DNA of 35,877 nucleotides from positions 1 through 35,877 of the forward strand of contig ONED01000021.1 in assembly GCA_900316755.1 (NCBI GenBank). The letters run 5' to 3'. The position numbers and the translations under genes were made by a program. Shown piece after piece: positions 25,514 to 35,500 of this stretch. Every line of letters starts with the position of its first letter. Positions within the stretch are counted from its first letter, which is position 1. The stretch is from an uncultured Eubacteriales bacterium (GTDB lineage Bacteria > Bacillota > Clostridia > Lachnospirales > Lachnospiraceae). The notes under the pieces were generated by a model. It did not search any database. It was not told where the DNA came from and was given only the letters and a program-made list of their open reading frames with translations.

Positions 25514-25930
25514 TTATCTGTGATTTGCGATATATTTTTCCAAAATAGCAGCCGCAGTCTCCACGCAACGGTCACAGCTCACCATCTGTCTTCCTTCTGA
25601 AACCGCTTTCAAATCACGACAATAGATGGACCCACACGCTTCCTGAAATGCAGCGGCTGCATTCCGGACATCCTCATACGTCTGCATCTTTGTCTTTCTT
25701 GGATCATACTGGTCGCCGGCACTATTATGCAGGCCAATCGCCATAAACATCCCTGTCACCGCTCCGCAGGTATCCTTTAAGCCTCCCATTCCAAGGCCAA
25801 ATCCCTCTGTCATTCGGAAGATATCTGTATCGTCGATTCCATATGTATCACAATAGGCACAGATGACGGCCTGACAGCAGTTATATTTTCCCTCTAAAAA
25901 GTATCTCTTTGCATTTTCTCGTAATCCCAT
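25514..25930 (-). CDS. C_GCAxxG_C_C family redox-type protein
   Basis: 138 residues with the conserved cysteine pattern of the family: YNCCQAV near residue 17, CGAVTGMFMAIG around residue 55, then Cys in QEACGSIYCRD and SCDRCVETAA at the C-terminus. Members are widespread in anaerobes, often beside redox enzymes, and their exact function is not settled. The motif's third residue is Val rather than a strict consensus, within family variation. AAGGAG precedes the start. It is followed by the tRNA-Pro gene. Confidence 0.85.
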   Translation of the reverse strand: MGLRENAKRYFLEGKYNCCQAVICAYCDTYGIDDTDIFRMTEGFGLGMGGLKDTCGAVTGMFMAIGLHNSAGDQYDPRKTKMQTYEDVRNAAAAFQEACGSIYCRDLKAVSEGRQMVSCDRCVETAAAILEKYIANHR

Positions 25931-25959
25931 AAGTGTATTCTCCTTCTTTTTTTCTATTG

Positions 25960-26008
25960 TAACAGAGCAAATGCCACTCGGAACTGTATCATGCAGTCCA
26001 GGGCGGCA
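25960..26008 (-). terminator. Putative terminator after purA
   Basis: An imperfect 15-position stem (minus strand TGCCGCCCTGGACTG with CAGTTCCGAGTGGCA, 7-base loop) is followed by a weak T-rich stretch. A second, perfect short hairpin (GCGGTC/GACCGC, 26019-26033) lies between it and the purA stop. Confidence 0.45.
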
Positions 26009-26036
26009 CTCTGTCTCTGCGGTCCAAGACCGCGTT

Positions 26037-27311
26037 TTATCTCATAATAATATCGTCTCTTCCCGGACCATTGGAAATCATGGTAATCGGGAATCCGATA
26101 CGTTCCTCAATAAATTCGATGTAATTTCTGCAGGCTTCCGGAAGCTCCTCGTATTTGCGGATACCTCGAATATCGCACTTCCAGCCCGGAAGCTTCTCAA
26201 TCACCGGTTTTGCTTTTTCAAGCATACCTGTCGTCGGGAATTCTGTCGTAATTTCTCCGTCAATCTCGTATGCAACGCAGACCGGAATCTCATCCAGATA
26301 TCCCAGCACGTCCAGTACCGTAAACGCTACATCCGTCGTTCCCTGCAGACGACAGCCATATTTGGATGCCACTACGTCAAACCAGCCCATACGTCTCGGT
26401 CTTCCGGTAGTCGCACCGAATTCTCCGCCGTCACCGCCGCGGCGTCTGAGCTCGTCCGCTTCTTCTCCGAAGATTTCGGAAACGAATGCACCTGCTCCGA
26501 CTGCGCTGGAGTATGCCTTACATACAGTCACCACTTTTTCAATGGCATACGGCGGAACACCGGCCCCGATTGCCCCGTATCCTGCCAGTGTCGAGGAGGA
26601 GGTTACCATTGGATAAATACCGTGGTCAGGGTCTTTCAATGCTCCAAGCTGCCCTTCCAGTAAAATGTTTTTGCCATCTTTCAGGGCATTCCACAGATAC
26701 AGAGAAACATCTGCCACATATGGAGCAATCATCTCTTTATATCCCATCAATTCTCTATAAATATCCTGCGGAACCAGAAGCGGTTTGTGATACAAATGCT
26801 CAAGGAGCACGTTCTTTGTTGCACAGACTCTTTCAATCTTGTCCATCAGCGTGTCTTCGTGGAACAGCTCACTTACCTGGAATCCAATCTTTGCAAATTT
26901 ATCGGAATAGAATGGTGCAATCCCGGATTTTGTAGAACCGAAGGATTTCTTACCCAGACGTTCTTCCTCATACTGGTCAAACAAAATGTGGTATGACATG
27001 ACCATCTGCGCACGGTCGGAAACCAGAAGTTTTGGCTTTGGCACACCTTTTGACACGATACTGTTCATCTCTTCTATCAATGTAGGGATGCTGAGTGCAA
27101 CCCCATTTCCGATTATACTGGTCGTGTGGTCATAGAACACACCGGATGGCATCGTGTGAAGCGCAAACTTTCCATAATCATTTACAATCGTGTGTCCTGC
27201 ATTGGCGCCACCCTGATAACGCACGATAATATCGGCCTCTTTTGCCAGCATGTCAGTAATCTTACCTTTTCCTTCGTCGCCCCAGTTAGCACCTACAACT
27301 GCTTTAATCAT
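26037..27311 (-). CDS. purA: Adenylosuccinate synthetase
   Basis: 424 residues. GANWGDEGKGKITD is the GTP/IMP-binding opening with catalytic Asp, followed by GGANAGHT with catalytic His, FGSTKSGIAPFYSDK, and TGRPRRMGWFD. It joins IMP and aspartate using GTP to form adenylosuccinate, the first step to AMP. It is the last gene of asnB-purC-purB-purA, 12 bases after purB, with AGGAGG. Confidence 0.97.
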   Translation of the reverse strand: MIKAVVGANWGDEGKGKITDMLAKEADIIVRYQGGANAGHTIVNDYGKFALHTMPSGVFYDHTTSIIGNGVALSIPTLIEEMNSIVSKGVPKPKLLVSDRAQMVMSYHILFDQYEEERLGKKSFGSTKSGIAPFYSDKFAKIGFQVSELFHEDTLMDKIERVCATKNVLLEHLYHKPLLVPQDIYRELMGYKEMIAPYVADVSLYLWNALKDGKNILLEGQLGALKDPDHGIYPMVTSSSTLAGYGAIGAGVPPYAIEKVVTVCKAYSSAVGAGAFVSEIFGEEADELRRRGGDGGEFGATTGRPRRMGWFDVVASKYGCRLQGTTDVAFTVLDVLGYLDEIPVCVAYEIDGEITTEFPTTGMLEKAKPVIEKLPGWKCDIRGIRKYEELPEACRNYIEFIEERIGFPITMISNGPGRDDIIMR

Positions 27312-27323
27312 TGCAATTTCCTC

Positions 27324-28775
27324 CTAAACATTAATCTCAACGGATACCCCAATCAGGTCCTTATTCTCGTCCAAAACAGGGCGAATGACGTTCTTCAAGA
27401 ACGACTCTACCTGTTCCTTCGCGCGTCCCACATATTTTGATGGTTCCATCGTCTTCTGTAATTCCTCAAGAGTCATGTTGAAAGTAGGATCTGCTGCAAT
27501 CAGTTCCAGCAGATTATTCTCTTTTCCTTCTACTTTTACATTTTTTCCTGCTTCCATAGAAAGCTCACGGATTCTCTCGTGAAGTTCCTGACGGTTGCCG
27601 CCTTTCTTTACCGCATCCATCATAATGTTTTCGGTTGCCATAAACGGGAGCTCACTCATCAGACGTTTTTCAATCACCTTCGGATATACCACCAGTCCGT
27701 CTACTACATTCAAACACAAATCCAGGATTCCGTCAACTGCTAAAAATGCTTCCGGAATGGATAATCTCTTATTTGCCGAATCATCCAACGTCCGCTCAAA
27801 CCACTGTGTGGCAGAAGTAATCGCCGGATTCAGGGCGTCCACCATCACATATCTGGCCAGAGATGCGATTCGCTCACTTCTCATCGGATTCCGTTTATAT
27901 GCCATCGCAGAAGAACCAATCTGTGTCTTTTCAAAAGGTTCTTCCACCTCTTTCAGATGCTGCAGGAGCCGGATATCATTACTCATCTTGTGCGCACTCG
28001 CCGCAATCCCTGCCAGAACGTTTGCCACTCTGGTATCGACCTTGCGGGAATAAGTCTGTCCGGAAACCGGATAGCAATCTGAAAATCCCATCTTCTTTGC
28101 AATCATCGGGTCAATCTTATCAATGGTCTCCTGATCCCCGTCAAACAGTTCCAAAAAGGAAGCCTGCGTTCCTGTCGTCCCTTTTGAACCAAGCAGCTTC
28201 ATAGACCCAAGCACATGGTCCAAATCTTCTAAATCCAGATAGAATTCCTGCAGCCAAAGGCAGGCTCTTTTCCCAACGGTGGTCGGTTGAGCCGGCTGGA
28301 AATGGGTAAATGCCAAGGTCGGCTGGTTCTTTTGCGCCTCTGCGAAATCCGCCAGCTCTTTCATCACATTGATTAATTTTTTCTTTACCAGCTTCAGTGC
28401 CTCTGTCATGACAATAATGTCTGTATTGTCTCCCACATAGCACGAAGTCGCACCAAGATGGATAATCCCTGCCGCTTTCGGGCACTGCTGCCCATATGCG
28501 TACACATGGCTCATGACATCGTGGCGCACTACCTTTTCTCTCGCACGTGCCACGTCATAATTGATGTCATCCACATGCGCTTTCATCTCATCAATCTGTT
28601 CCTGCGTAATCACGGGCTTCCCGTTCTGGCACAGTCCCAGCTCTTTTTCCGTCTCTGCCAAAGCAATCCACAGTCTTCTCCAGGTACGGAATTTCATATC
28701 CGGGGAGAAGATATACTGCATCTCCTTGCTTGCATAGCGTTCCGATAATGGGCTTTGATAAATGTTTGTACTCAT
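27324..28775 (-). CDS. purB: Adenylosuccinate lyase
   Basis: 483 residues. The fumarase/lyase superfamily signature GSSAMAYKRNPMRSERI carries the catalytic Ser loop; HLGATSCYVGDN and TLAFTHFQPAQPTTVGKR are the substrate-site segments. It removes fumarate from SAICAR (after PurC) and from adenylosuccinate (after PurA), so it links both neighbours in the operon. AGGAGAG precedes the start. Confidence 0.97.
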   Translation of the reverse strand: MSTNIYQSPLSERYASKEMQYIFSPDMKFRTWRRLWIALAETEKELGLCQNGKPVITQEQIDEMKAHVDDINYDVARAREKVVRHDVMSHVYAYGQQCPKAAGIIHLGATSCYVGDNTDIIVMTEALKLVKKKLINVMKELADFAEAQKNQPTLAFTHFQPAQPTTVGKRACLWLQEFYLDLEDLDHVLGSMKLLGSKGTTGTQASFLELFDGDQETIDKIDPMIAKKMGFSDCYPVSGQTYSRKVDTRVANVLAGIAASAHKMSNDIRLLQHLKEVEEPFEKTQIGSSAMAYKRNPMRSERIASLARYVMVDALNPAITSATQWFERTLDDSANKRLSIPEAFLAVDGILDLCLNVVDGLVVYPKVIEKRLMSELPFMATENIMMDAVKKGGNRQELHERIRELSMEAGKNVKVEGKENNLLELIAADPTFNMTLEELQKTMEPSKYVGRAKEQVESFLKNVIRPVLDENKDLIGVSVEINV

Positions 28776-28806
28776 AAGCTCTCTCCTTCAAAAATATGAT
28801 ACGACT

Positions 28807-29514
28807 CTATTTTAAACCCAAACGGTGGAATACTTCAACATATGCTTCTTCTACATTTCCCAAATCCCGACGGAAACGGTCTTTATCCAGTTTTTCATTG
28901 GTATGAACATCCCATAAGCGGCAGGTATCCGGTGAAATCTCGTCCGCCAGAATAATCTGTCCGTGGTATCTTCCAAACTCAATCTTGAAGTCGATCAGCT
29001 TTAAATCTGCCTGTAAGAAATATGCCTTTAATACTTCATTTACCTTAAACGCATATTTTTTAATGGTTTCAATCTCTTCCCAGGTAGCCAGATCAAGCGC
29101 TCTTGCAAAATAATCATTGATCAATGGATCGCCCAAATCATCATTTTTATATGAAAATTCAATGGTCGGCTCTGTAAACTCAGTCCCTTCCGGAACGCCC
29201 AGACGTTTTGAAAAACTACCCGCAGCCACATTTCGGATAATAACCTCCAACGGAACGATGGACACCCGTTTCACTGCAGTCTCCCGGTCGCTCAATTCTT
29301 CTACCAGATGGGTCGGCACGCCTTCTTTTTCCAGCAGCTTGAACACATGGTTGGTCATACGGTTATTAATCGCACCTTTTCCTACAATCGTCCCTTTCTT
29401 CTCTCCGTTGAATGCAGTGGCATCATCCTTGTAATCCACGATTAACACATCCGGATCTTCGGTCAGAAATACCTTTTTTGCTTTTCCTTCGTAAAGTTGT
29501 TCTAATTTGTTCAT
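28807..29514 (-). CDS. purC: SAICAR synthase
   Basis: 235 residues, standard size. [10 protein letters not shown] opens the protein, with [20 protein letters not shown]-like [14 protein letters not shown], and [13 protein letters not shown] at the active site. It condenses CAIR with aspartate using ATP. It lies 20 bases after asnB and 31 before purB. Confidence 0.97.
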   Translation of the reverse strand: MNKLEQLYEGKAKKVFLTEDPDVLIVDYKDDATAFNGEKKGTIVGKGAINNRMTNHVFKLLEKEGVPTHLVEELSDRETAVKRVSIVPLEVIIRNVAAGSFSKRLGVPEGTEFTEPTIEFSYKNDDLGDPLINDYFARALDLATWEEIETIKKYAFKVNEVLKAYFLQADLKLIDFKIEFGRYHGQIILADEISPDTCRLWDVHTNEKLDKDRFRRDLGNVEEAYVEVFHRLGLK

Positions 29515-29534
29515 GTCTCTCCTGTCTCTCCTTT

Positions 29535-31118
29535 TTACTTACCACTATCTCCATAGTTGGCTAATACACGAGCACTTGGGTCATCTACGTTGCAACCTTC
29601 CCATTCTTTATTCGGCATCCAGAAATCCGGAACCATCTTTGCCTGACCCGGATAATACTTTTCAAATATCTCACGGTACAGGAGGCTCTCCTTTGTAAAT
29701 GGCGTTGAGAAGTCATATTTCTTTCGCAGAGTTTCGTACTCTTCTTCATTATAATACAAGTTAGCATAGTTTTTCAAGTCATCAACCATACTATGTCCAA
29801 CTGCATCGCTAAAAGCTGCTTTTTCACGCCATAAAATCTCTTCCGGAAGGATTTTATCCGCCTCAAATGCCTTTCTTAAGAGGTATTTTCCCTTTCCGTA
29901 GGTGTTCAGTTTCTTTGCAGGGTCAATCGACATGACATAACGCACAAAATCCAAATCTCCGAACGGCACTCTCGCTTCCAGACTATTGGCCCCGAGACAC
30001 CGGTCTGCACGAAGCACATCATAGCAATAAAGCTCATGAATCCGCTTTTGCGCCTCTTTCTGAAATTCTGCCGCATTCGGAGCAAAGTCGGTATATTTAT
30101 ACCCGAACAATTCATCGGAAATCTCTCCGGTCATCAGAACCTTGATATCTGTGGTCTCGCGAATCGCCTTGCAGACCAGATACATCCCCATGCTGGCACG
30201 AATCGTCGTGATATCATAGGTAGCCAGCGCCTCAATCACCGTCTCCAGATGCTCCAGCACCTGTTCCTTTGTCATGATGACTTCCGTATGATCCGCACCG
30301 ATAAAGTCCGCCACCTGTCTTGCATATTTCAGGTCAATGGCATCTTTATCCATCCCGATGGCAAAGGTACGAATCGGTTTCTTCACCAGATTTGCCGCGA
30401 TGGCACACACCAGACTGGAATCCAGTCCACCGGACAGTAAAAATCCAAGAGGCGCATCCGCATCCATTCGCTTTTTCACACCTTCTACCAGTTTATCATG
30501 AATATTTCGGGTAATCCCATCCAAATCGTCATGGACATAACCATGGACCTTTTCAATCTGCTCGTAGCAGACAAATTCTCCATCACAATAGTAATATCCC
30601 GGCGGAAACGGCTTTACTTCTTTCACCAGTCCCATCAGGCTCTTTGCTTCACTTGCAAACGCAATCTCGCCACTCTCGGAGTAGCCGTAAAACAGAGGAC
30701 GGATTCCAATCGGATCTCTGGCGGCAAGGAGTTTTTTCTGCTCCCCGTCATACATCACACAGGCATACTCCGCGTCCAGATGGGAAAACATCTCTGTCCC
30801 GTATTCTTTATACAAAGGAAGCAACACTTCGCAGTCGGAACCGCTTTTAAAAGTATACCCTCTCTCCTGCAACTCTTTTTTTAGGACACGGAAACCGTAG
30901 ATTTCTCCATTGCATACAACCCAGCTTCCATTCAGTTCAAACGGCTGCATTCCATCCGGGGTCAGCCCCATAATCGCCAGTCTTGCAAATCCAAAATATC
31001 CGAACTCGGTCTCCACTACCTGCATGGCATCCGGACCGCGCATCTCGGTCTTTTGAAGCAGCTCTTCCATCCTTTCTTTTGTAATATCCTTCCCTGCGTA
31101 ATACATAATCGAACACAT
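29535..31118 (-). CDS. asnB: Asparagine synthase, glutamine-hydrolysing
   Basis: 527 residues from ATG 31118. The start is fixed because Cys2 (MCSIMYY) must be the exposed glutaminase nucleophile and AGGAGG lies just upstream. The N-terminal glutaminase domain has ARLAIMG and NGEIYG; the synthetase domain has the PP-loop SGGLDSSL near residue 230. It makes asparagine from aspartate, glutamine and ATP. It heads the operon with purC-purB-purA, an unusual partner for purine genes. Its transcript starts divergently from carA and carries a 5' leader with an intrinsic terminator. Confidence 0.95.
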   Translation of the reverse strand: MCSIMYYAGKDITKERMEELLQKTEMRGPDAMQVVETEFGYFGFARLAIMGLTPDGMQPFELNGSWVVCNGEIYGFRVLKKELQERGYTFKSGSDCEVLLPLYKEYGTEMFSHLDAEYACVMYDGEQKKLLAARDPIGIRPLFYGYSESGEIAFASEAKSLMGLVKEVKPFPPGYYYCDGEFVCYEQIEKVHGYVHDDLDGITRNIHDKLVEGVKKRMDADAPLGFLLSGGLDSSLVCAIAANLVKKPIRTFAIGMDKDAIDLKYARQVADFIGADHTEVIMTKEQVLEHLETVIEALATYDITTIRASMGMYLVCKAIRETTDIKVLMTGEISDELFGYKYTDFAPNAAEFQKEAQKRIHELYCYDVLRADRCLGANSLEARVPFGDLDFVRYVMSIDPAKKLNTYGKGKYLLRKAFEADKILPEEILWREKAAFSDAVGHSMVDDLKNYANLYYNEEEYETLRKKYDFSTPFTKESLLYREIFEKYYPGQAKMVPDFWMPNKEWEGCNVDDPSARVLANYGDSGK

Positions 31119-31264
31119 ATGGTTATCCTCCTCTTTTTGAAAATAAAAAAAGTAGCCACCCGTCCCTTCTGTATAGGACGAATCACTACTGCATCCGCGT
31201 AACACCTATTTGCCTCACGCCATCGTGCGGCCACTTTTTTGCGAACTCAATCGCTTTTCTTATG
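31119..31264 (-). promoter_or_regulatory. Structured leader of the asnB-pur operon (unknown class)
   Basis: About 146 bases between the inferred transcription start (31264) and asnB. Beyond the terminator it holds a GCGA/TCGC mini-hairpin, a CCGC...GCGG outer pairing enclosing CACG/CGTG, and AGTGGCC (31229-31235), which can pair with GGCTACT of the terminator's 3' arm. Such an alternative pairing is what an attenuator or riboswitch needs. It lacks the T-box core (AGGGTGG.ACCGCG) and matches no class I recognise. Confidence 0.55.
31145..31190 (-). terminator. Intrinsic terminator inside the asnB leader (attenuator)
   Basis: Minus strand arms of 15 bases (AGTAGTGATTCGTCC with GGACGGGTGGCTACT, G-U pairs and one mismatch), 10-base loop, then TTTTTTT. 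It lies about 27 bases before the asnB ATG, so most transcripts would stop unless read-through is induced. Confidence 0.85.
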
Positions 31265-31270
31265 TGAATA

Positions 31271-31299
31271 AAAATAACACAATCACTTTTTTGTGTCAA
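31271..31299 (-). promoter_or_regulatory. Promoter of asnB-purC-purB-purA
   Basis: Minus strand perfect TTGACA (31294-31299), 17 bases, TATTTT (31271-31276). Confidence 0.78.
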
Positions 31300-31304
31300 T
31301 ACCC

Positions 31305-31333
31305 TTGACCTACGTTTTTTCAAGTGCTACAAT
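31305..31333 (+). promoter_or_regulatory. Promoter of carA-carB
   Basis: TTGACC (31305-31310), 17 bases, TACAAT (31328-31333). Only 5 bp separate its -35 from the asnB -35. Confidence 0.78.
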
Positions 31334-31340
31334 TACTCAG

Positions 31341-31370
31341 ATGAACAAAGACGTTCCAGAAAGAATGTGA
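31341..31370 (+). CDS. Possible leader micro-ORF (9 codons) before carA
   Basis: ATG AAC AAA GAC GTT CCA GAA AGA ATG TGA begins at or one base after the predicted transcription start, so it would be leaderless. It runs through the 5' arm of the terminator hairpin; a ribosome on it would block hairpin formation. No ribosome site; may be chance. Confidence 0.25.
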   Translation: MNKDVPERM

Positions 31371-31410
31371 ATTAGTGTCAGATTCTTTTCAGGGACGTCT
31401 TTTTCTTTTT
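31347..31410 (+). terminator. Intrinsic terminator in the carA leader (attenuator)
   Basis: AAAGACGTTCC pairs with GGGACGTCTTT (11 bp, one G-U), extended by GAAT/ATTC-side pairing (AAAGAAT with ATTCTTT), then TTTTTCTTTTT. It lies about 10 bases after the predicted start of transcription and 45 before carA, so carAB is probably controlled by attenuation. Confidence 0.82.
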
Positions 31411-31455
31411 CAAAACAGAATAGATTTACTTATGATTGAGATAGGAGGAGGCTTT

Positions 31456-32550
31456 ATGGAAGATATCATTTATCTGCAGCTGCAGGACGGAACGTGGTTT
31501 TCCGGGAAACCTTTTGGTGCCCCGCTTACAAAGGATATCATTGCAGAAGTTGTATTTACCACGGCTATGACCGGGTATACAGAGACCCTGACCGACCCCA
31601 GCTATTACGGGCAAATGGTCGTGCAGACATTTCCGCTGATTGGAAACTACGGTGTCATGACAAACGATTTTGAAAGCAAAGGGATACATATGAGTGCCTA
31701 TATCACTCGCGAATGGTGCAAACACCCATCCAACTTCCGGCAGGAAATGGATTTAGATACATTCTTGAAAAAAGAGGGGATTCCCGGTATCTATGACATT
31801 GACACCAGGCTGCTTACCAAAAAAATCAGACAATTCGGTGTGATGAACGGCCGCCTCACAACATCCCTGCCGGAATCCATCGTTTCCGCCACTTTGGCAG
31901 ACTGGAATATTGAAAACGCCGTGGAATCTGTCTCTCCAAAAGAGCCCTATGAAATTCCCTGCGGAGTTTCAGAATACCATGTCGTGCTTTGGGACTTCGG
32001 AGCCAAAAGTAATATTGCACGAAAGCTTCATGCACTAAACTGCCAGGTTACCGTCGTTCCTGCTTCCTATACCTGCGAGCAGATTTTAAGCCTGCATCCG
32101 GACGGCATTATGTTAAGCAACGGCCCCGGCAATCCAAAAGCAAATGCAAACATTATTAAAGAGCTTGCCAAACTTTGCAAACATGGGATTCCTCTGTTTG
32201 GCATTTGTCTCGGGCATCAGCTTCTGGCACTTGCCAACGGCGCAGACACAGAAAAATTAAAATATGGACACCGCGGTGCAAACCAGCCGGTAAAAGAAAT
32301 GTTCACGGGAAAAACGTACATTACCAGCCAAAACCACGGATATACGGTAAAGCCGGATACCATTCCGAAGCATGCCACTGTCCGTTTCACCAACATAAAT
32401 GATGATACCTGCGAAGGAATTACCTATACCTCCTTCCCCGGATTTTCGGTACAATTTCATCCGGAAGCCTGTGGAGGTCCCCATGATACGGAATACCTGT
32501 TTCAGGAATTTATCACATTGATGAATAGGAGGAAGATGCCATGCCATTAA
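31456..32550 (+). CDS. carA: Carbamoyl-phosphate synthase, small (glutaminase) subunit
   Basis: 364 residues from ATG 31456 (AGGAGGAGG upstream), normal CarA length; the longer frame from 31375 covers the terminator and is not used. The N-terminal domain has FTTAMTGYTETLTDPSYYGQ; the class I amidotransferase has the nucleophile Cys in FGICLGHQLL and His/Glu in VQFHPEA. It supplies ammonia from glutamine to CarB. It overlaps carB by 10 bases. Confidence 0.97.
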   Translation: MEDIIYLQLQDGTWFSGKPFGAPLTKDIIAEVVFTTAMTGYTETLTDPSYYGQMVVQTFPLIGNYGVMTNDFESKGIHMSAYITREWCKHPSNFRQEMDLDTFLKKEGIPGIYDIDTRLLTKKIRQFGVMNGRLTTSLPESIVSATLADWNIENAVESVSPKEPYEIPCGVSEYHVVLWDFGAKSNIARKLHALNCQVTVVPASYTCEQILSLHPDGIMLSNGPGNPKANANIIKELAKLCKHGIPLFGICLGHQLLALANGADTEKLKYGHRGANQPVKEMFTGKTYITSQNHGYTVKPDTIPKHATVRFTNINDDTCEGITYTSFPGFSVQFHPEACGGPHDTEYLFQEFITLMNRRKMPCH

Positions 32551-35500
32551 ACCCAAGCTTAAAAAAAGTGCTTGTCATCGGGTCCGGTCCGATTACTATC
32601 GGTCAGGCCGCCGAGTTTGATTATGCGGGAACGCAGGCCTGCCGTGCTTTAAAAGAAGAAGGACTGAACGTCGTCCTTGTCAATTCCAACCCTGCAACCA
32701 TTATGACAGATGCCGCTATGGCGGATCATGTATATGTAGAACCTCTGACACTGGATTTCCTGAAAAAAATCATTCAGAAAGAAAAACCGGACAGCATCCT
32801 TTCCACTCTGGGAGGACAGACCGGACTTACCCTGTCCATGCAGCTTGCAGAGGAAGGATTTCTTGCCCGCGAGGGAGTCACGCTCCTTGGAGCCAATCCG
32901 GAGACCATAAAAAAGGCGGAAGACCGCCAGACCTTTAAAGATACCATGGGGCAAATCGGGGAACCCATTATTCCCTCCGTTGTCACCACCACTTTAGAGG
33001 GCGCACTCTCCTTTGCCCACACTGCAGGCTACCCGGTCATTGTCCGCCCGGCATTTACTCTCGGAGGAACCGGCGGCGGCATTGCGCACGACGAGACGCA
33101 GCTTCGGGAAATTGCATCCTCGGGACTTCGGCAGTCCCCGATTACTCAGATTTTGGTGGAAAAATGTATTTCCGGCTGGAAAGAAATTGAATTTGAAGTA
33201 ATGCGCGACGGCGGCGGCAATGTGATTACCATCTGCTCCATGGAAAACCTTGACCCGGTGGGAATCCATACCGGAGACTCTATCGTGGTTGCTCCGGCTG
33301 TGACTCTGGCAGATAAGGAATATCAGATGCTTCGAAGCGCAGCGCTCCATATCATAGATGCAATGGGAATCGAAGGAGGCTGCAACGTCCAATTCGCCCT
33401 GCATCCGGAGAGCTTTGAATATGCCGTAATCGAGGTCAATCCCCGCGTGTCCCGCTCTTCTGCCCTTGCAAGCAAGGCAACGGGATATCCGATTGCCCGG
33501 GTTGCGGCAAAGATTGCCATCGGTTACCGCATGGACGAGATTCAAAACGAGGTAACCGGAAAAACCAGCGCAGATTTTGAGCCGGCTCTGGACTATCTGG
33601 TGGTCAAATTTCCAAAGTGGCCGTTCGATAAATTTGTGTACGCATCCAAAACACTCGGCACGCAGATGAAAGCCACCGGAGAGGTCATGGCGATTGGCAG
33701 AAATTTTGAGCAGGCACTGATGAAAGCACTGCGCGGCGCGGAGATTTCCCACGACTGCCTTGCCGATGCCCGGATACGCGCTCTTACGGATGAAGAGCTG
33801 ATGCAAAAGATTTCAGAAAAAGATGACGAGCGGATTTTCGTGGTGTATGAGGCACTTTACCGCGGCATTTCCGTGGATGACATTCACAGACGCACCATGA
33901 TTGACGAATGGTTTTTATACAAGCTGGTACATTTGTGTGATTTGGAAAGACAGCTTCAAACAGAGCCCCTGACCCCGGTTCTGATTCGGGAACTGAAACG
34001 GAACGGATTTACAGACCATTCTATCACACGCTTAAGCGGAGGCAAACCCTTCACACGCCTCCCCTATGCTTATAAAATGGTGGACACCTGCGGTGCTGAG
34101 TTCGACGCACAGACACCCTACTTCTACTCCACCTACGATGAGGAAGACGAGGCTCACGAATTTATTGCTGCCCGTGCCGGCAAAAAACCGGTTGTCATCG
34201 TATTTGGCTCCGGACCTATCCGCATCGGACAGGGAATCGAGTTCGACTACGCTTCCGTCCACTGTGTCTGGGCATTAAAGGAAGCCGGATACGAAGTAGT
34301 CATTATCAATAACAATCCGGAAACGGTATCTACTGATTTCAATACAGCAGACCGGCTCTATTTTGAACCGCTGACGCCGGAGGATGTGGCAGATATTATT
34401 CGCATGGAAAAGCCGGTGGGAACCGTCGTCGCCTTTGGAGGGCAGACCGCCATCCGACTGACCAAATGGCTGTCGGAAAACAACATTCCCATTCTCGGAA
34501 CCCCTGCAGACAGCATCGACGCGGCAGAGGACCGGGGAAGATTTGAAGCACTGTTAAAGGAGCTTCGCATCAAGCAGCCGAAAGGCACCACCGTACATAC
34601 GCTGGAAGAAGCCGTAGAAGCTGCAAACACGTTGGAATATCCGGTGCTGCTGCGCCCCTCTTATGTACTTGGCGGACAGAATATGATTATCGCTTTTTCT
34701 GAAAATGATGTGCGGGAGTATATGGAAATCATTCTTTCCCATATGCAGGGAAATACCGTCCTCATTGATAAGTATATGATGGGAACCGAGTTGGAGGTAG
34801 ATGCCATCTGCGACGGCGAGGACGTGCTTCTGCCGGGTATCATGGAACACATTGACCGGGCCGGTATCCATTCCGGAGACTCCATTGCAGTCTATCCGCC
34901 GTGGAATTTAAGTGCTGCAAAGAAAGCAAAGCTGGTGGATTATTCCACAAAACTTGCACTCTCCCTAAACACAAAGGGCTTAATCAACATCCAGTATGTG
35001 TTAAGCGGCGACCAGATTTATGTGATTGAGGTTAACCCCCGCTCCTCCAGAACTGTGCCCTACTTAAGTAAGGTAACCGGGGTGCCCATGATTGACATTG
35101 CAACCCGGGTGATGCTGGGCGAAAAATTAAAAGACATGCCTTACGGAACCGGGCTGTACCCGACTTCCTGCTACACGGCAATCAAAGTTCCGGTCTTCTC
35201 CTTCGAGAAGCTTTCCGGGCTGGACACCATGCTGGGACCGGAAATGAAATCTACCGGGGAGGTCCTGGGAATTGCACCCACCATGACAGAAGCCCTGTAT
35301 AAAGGTCTTCTGGGCGCCGGCTATACGTTCCGGAAAAACGGCGGCGTGTTTATCACCGTCCGGGATACGGACAAAGAAGAGGTCATTGACATTGCAGAGC
35401 GATTTGCGAAATTAGGATTCCATCTGTATGCGACGGCAGGCACCGCCAAGGTTCTCCGCGAAACAGGACTTTCCGTCACGATGGTACATAAAATCAGCGA

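Noticed and set aside
31119..31264. T-box leader for asnB
   Set aside because: TGGC is present only in the terminator's 3' arm next to the T-run; the AGGGTGG.ACCGCG core and a long stem I are missing and the leader is too short.
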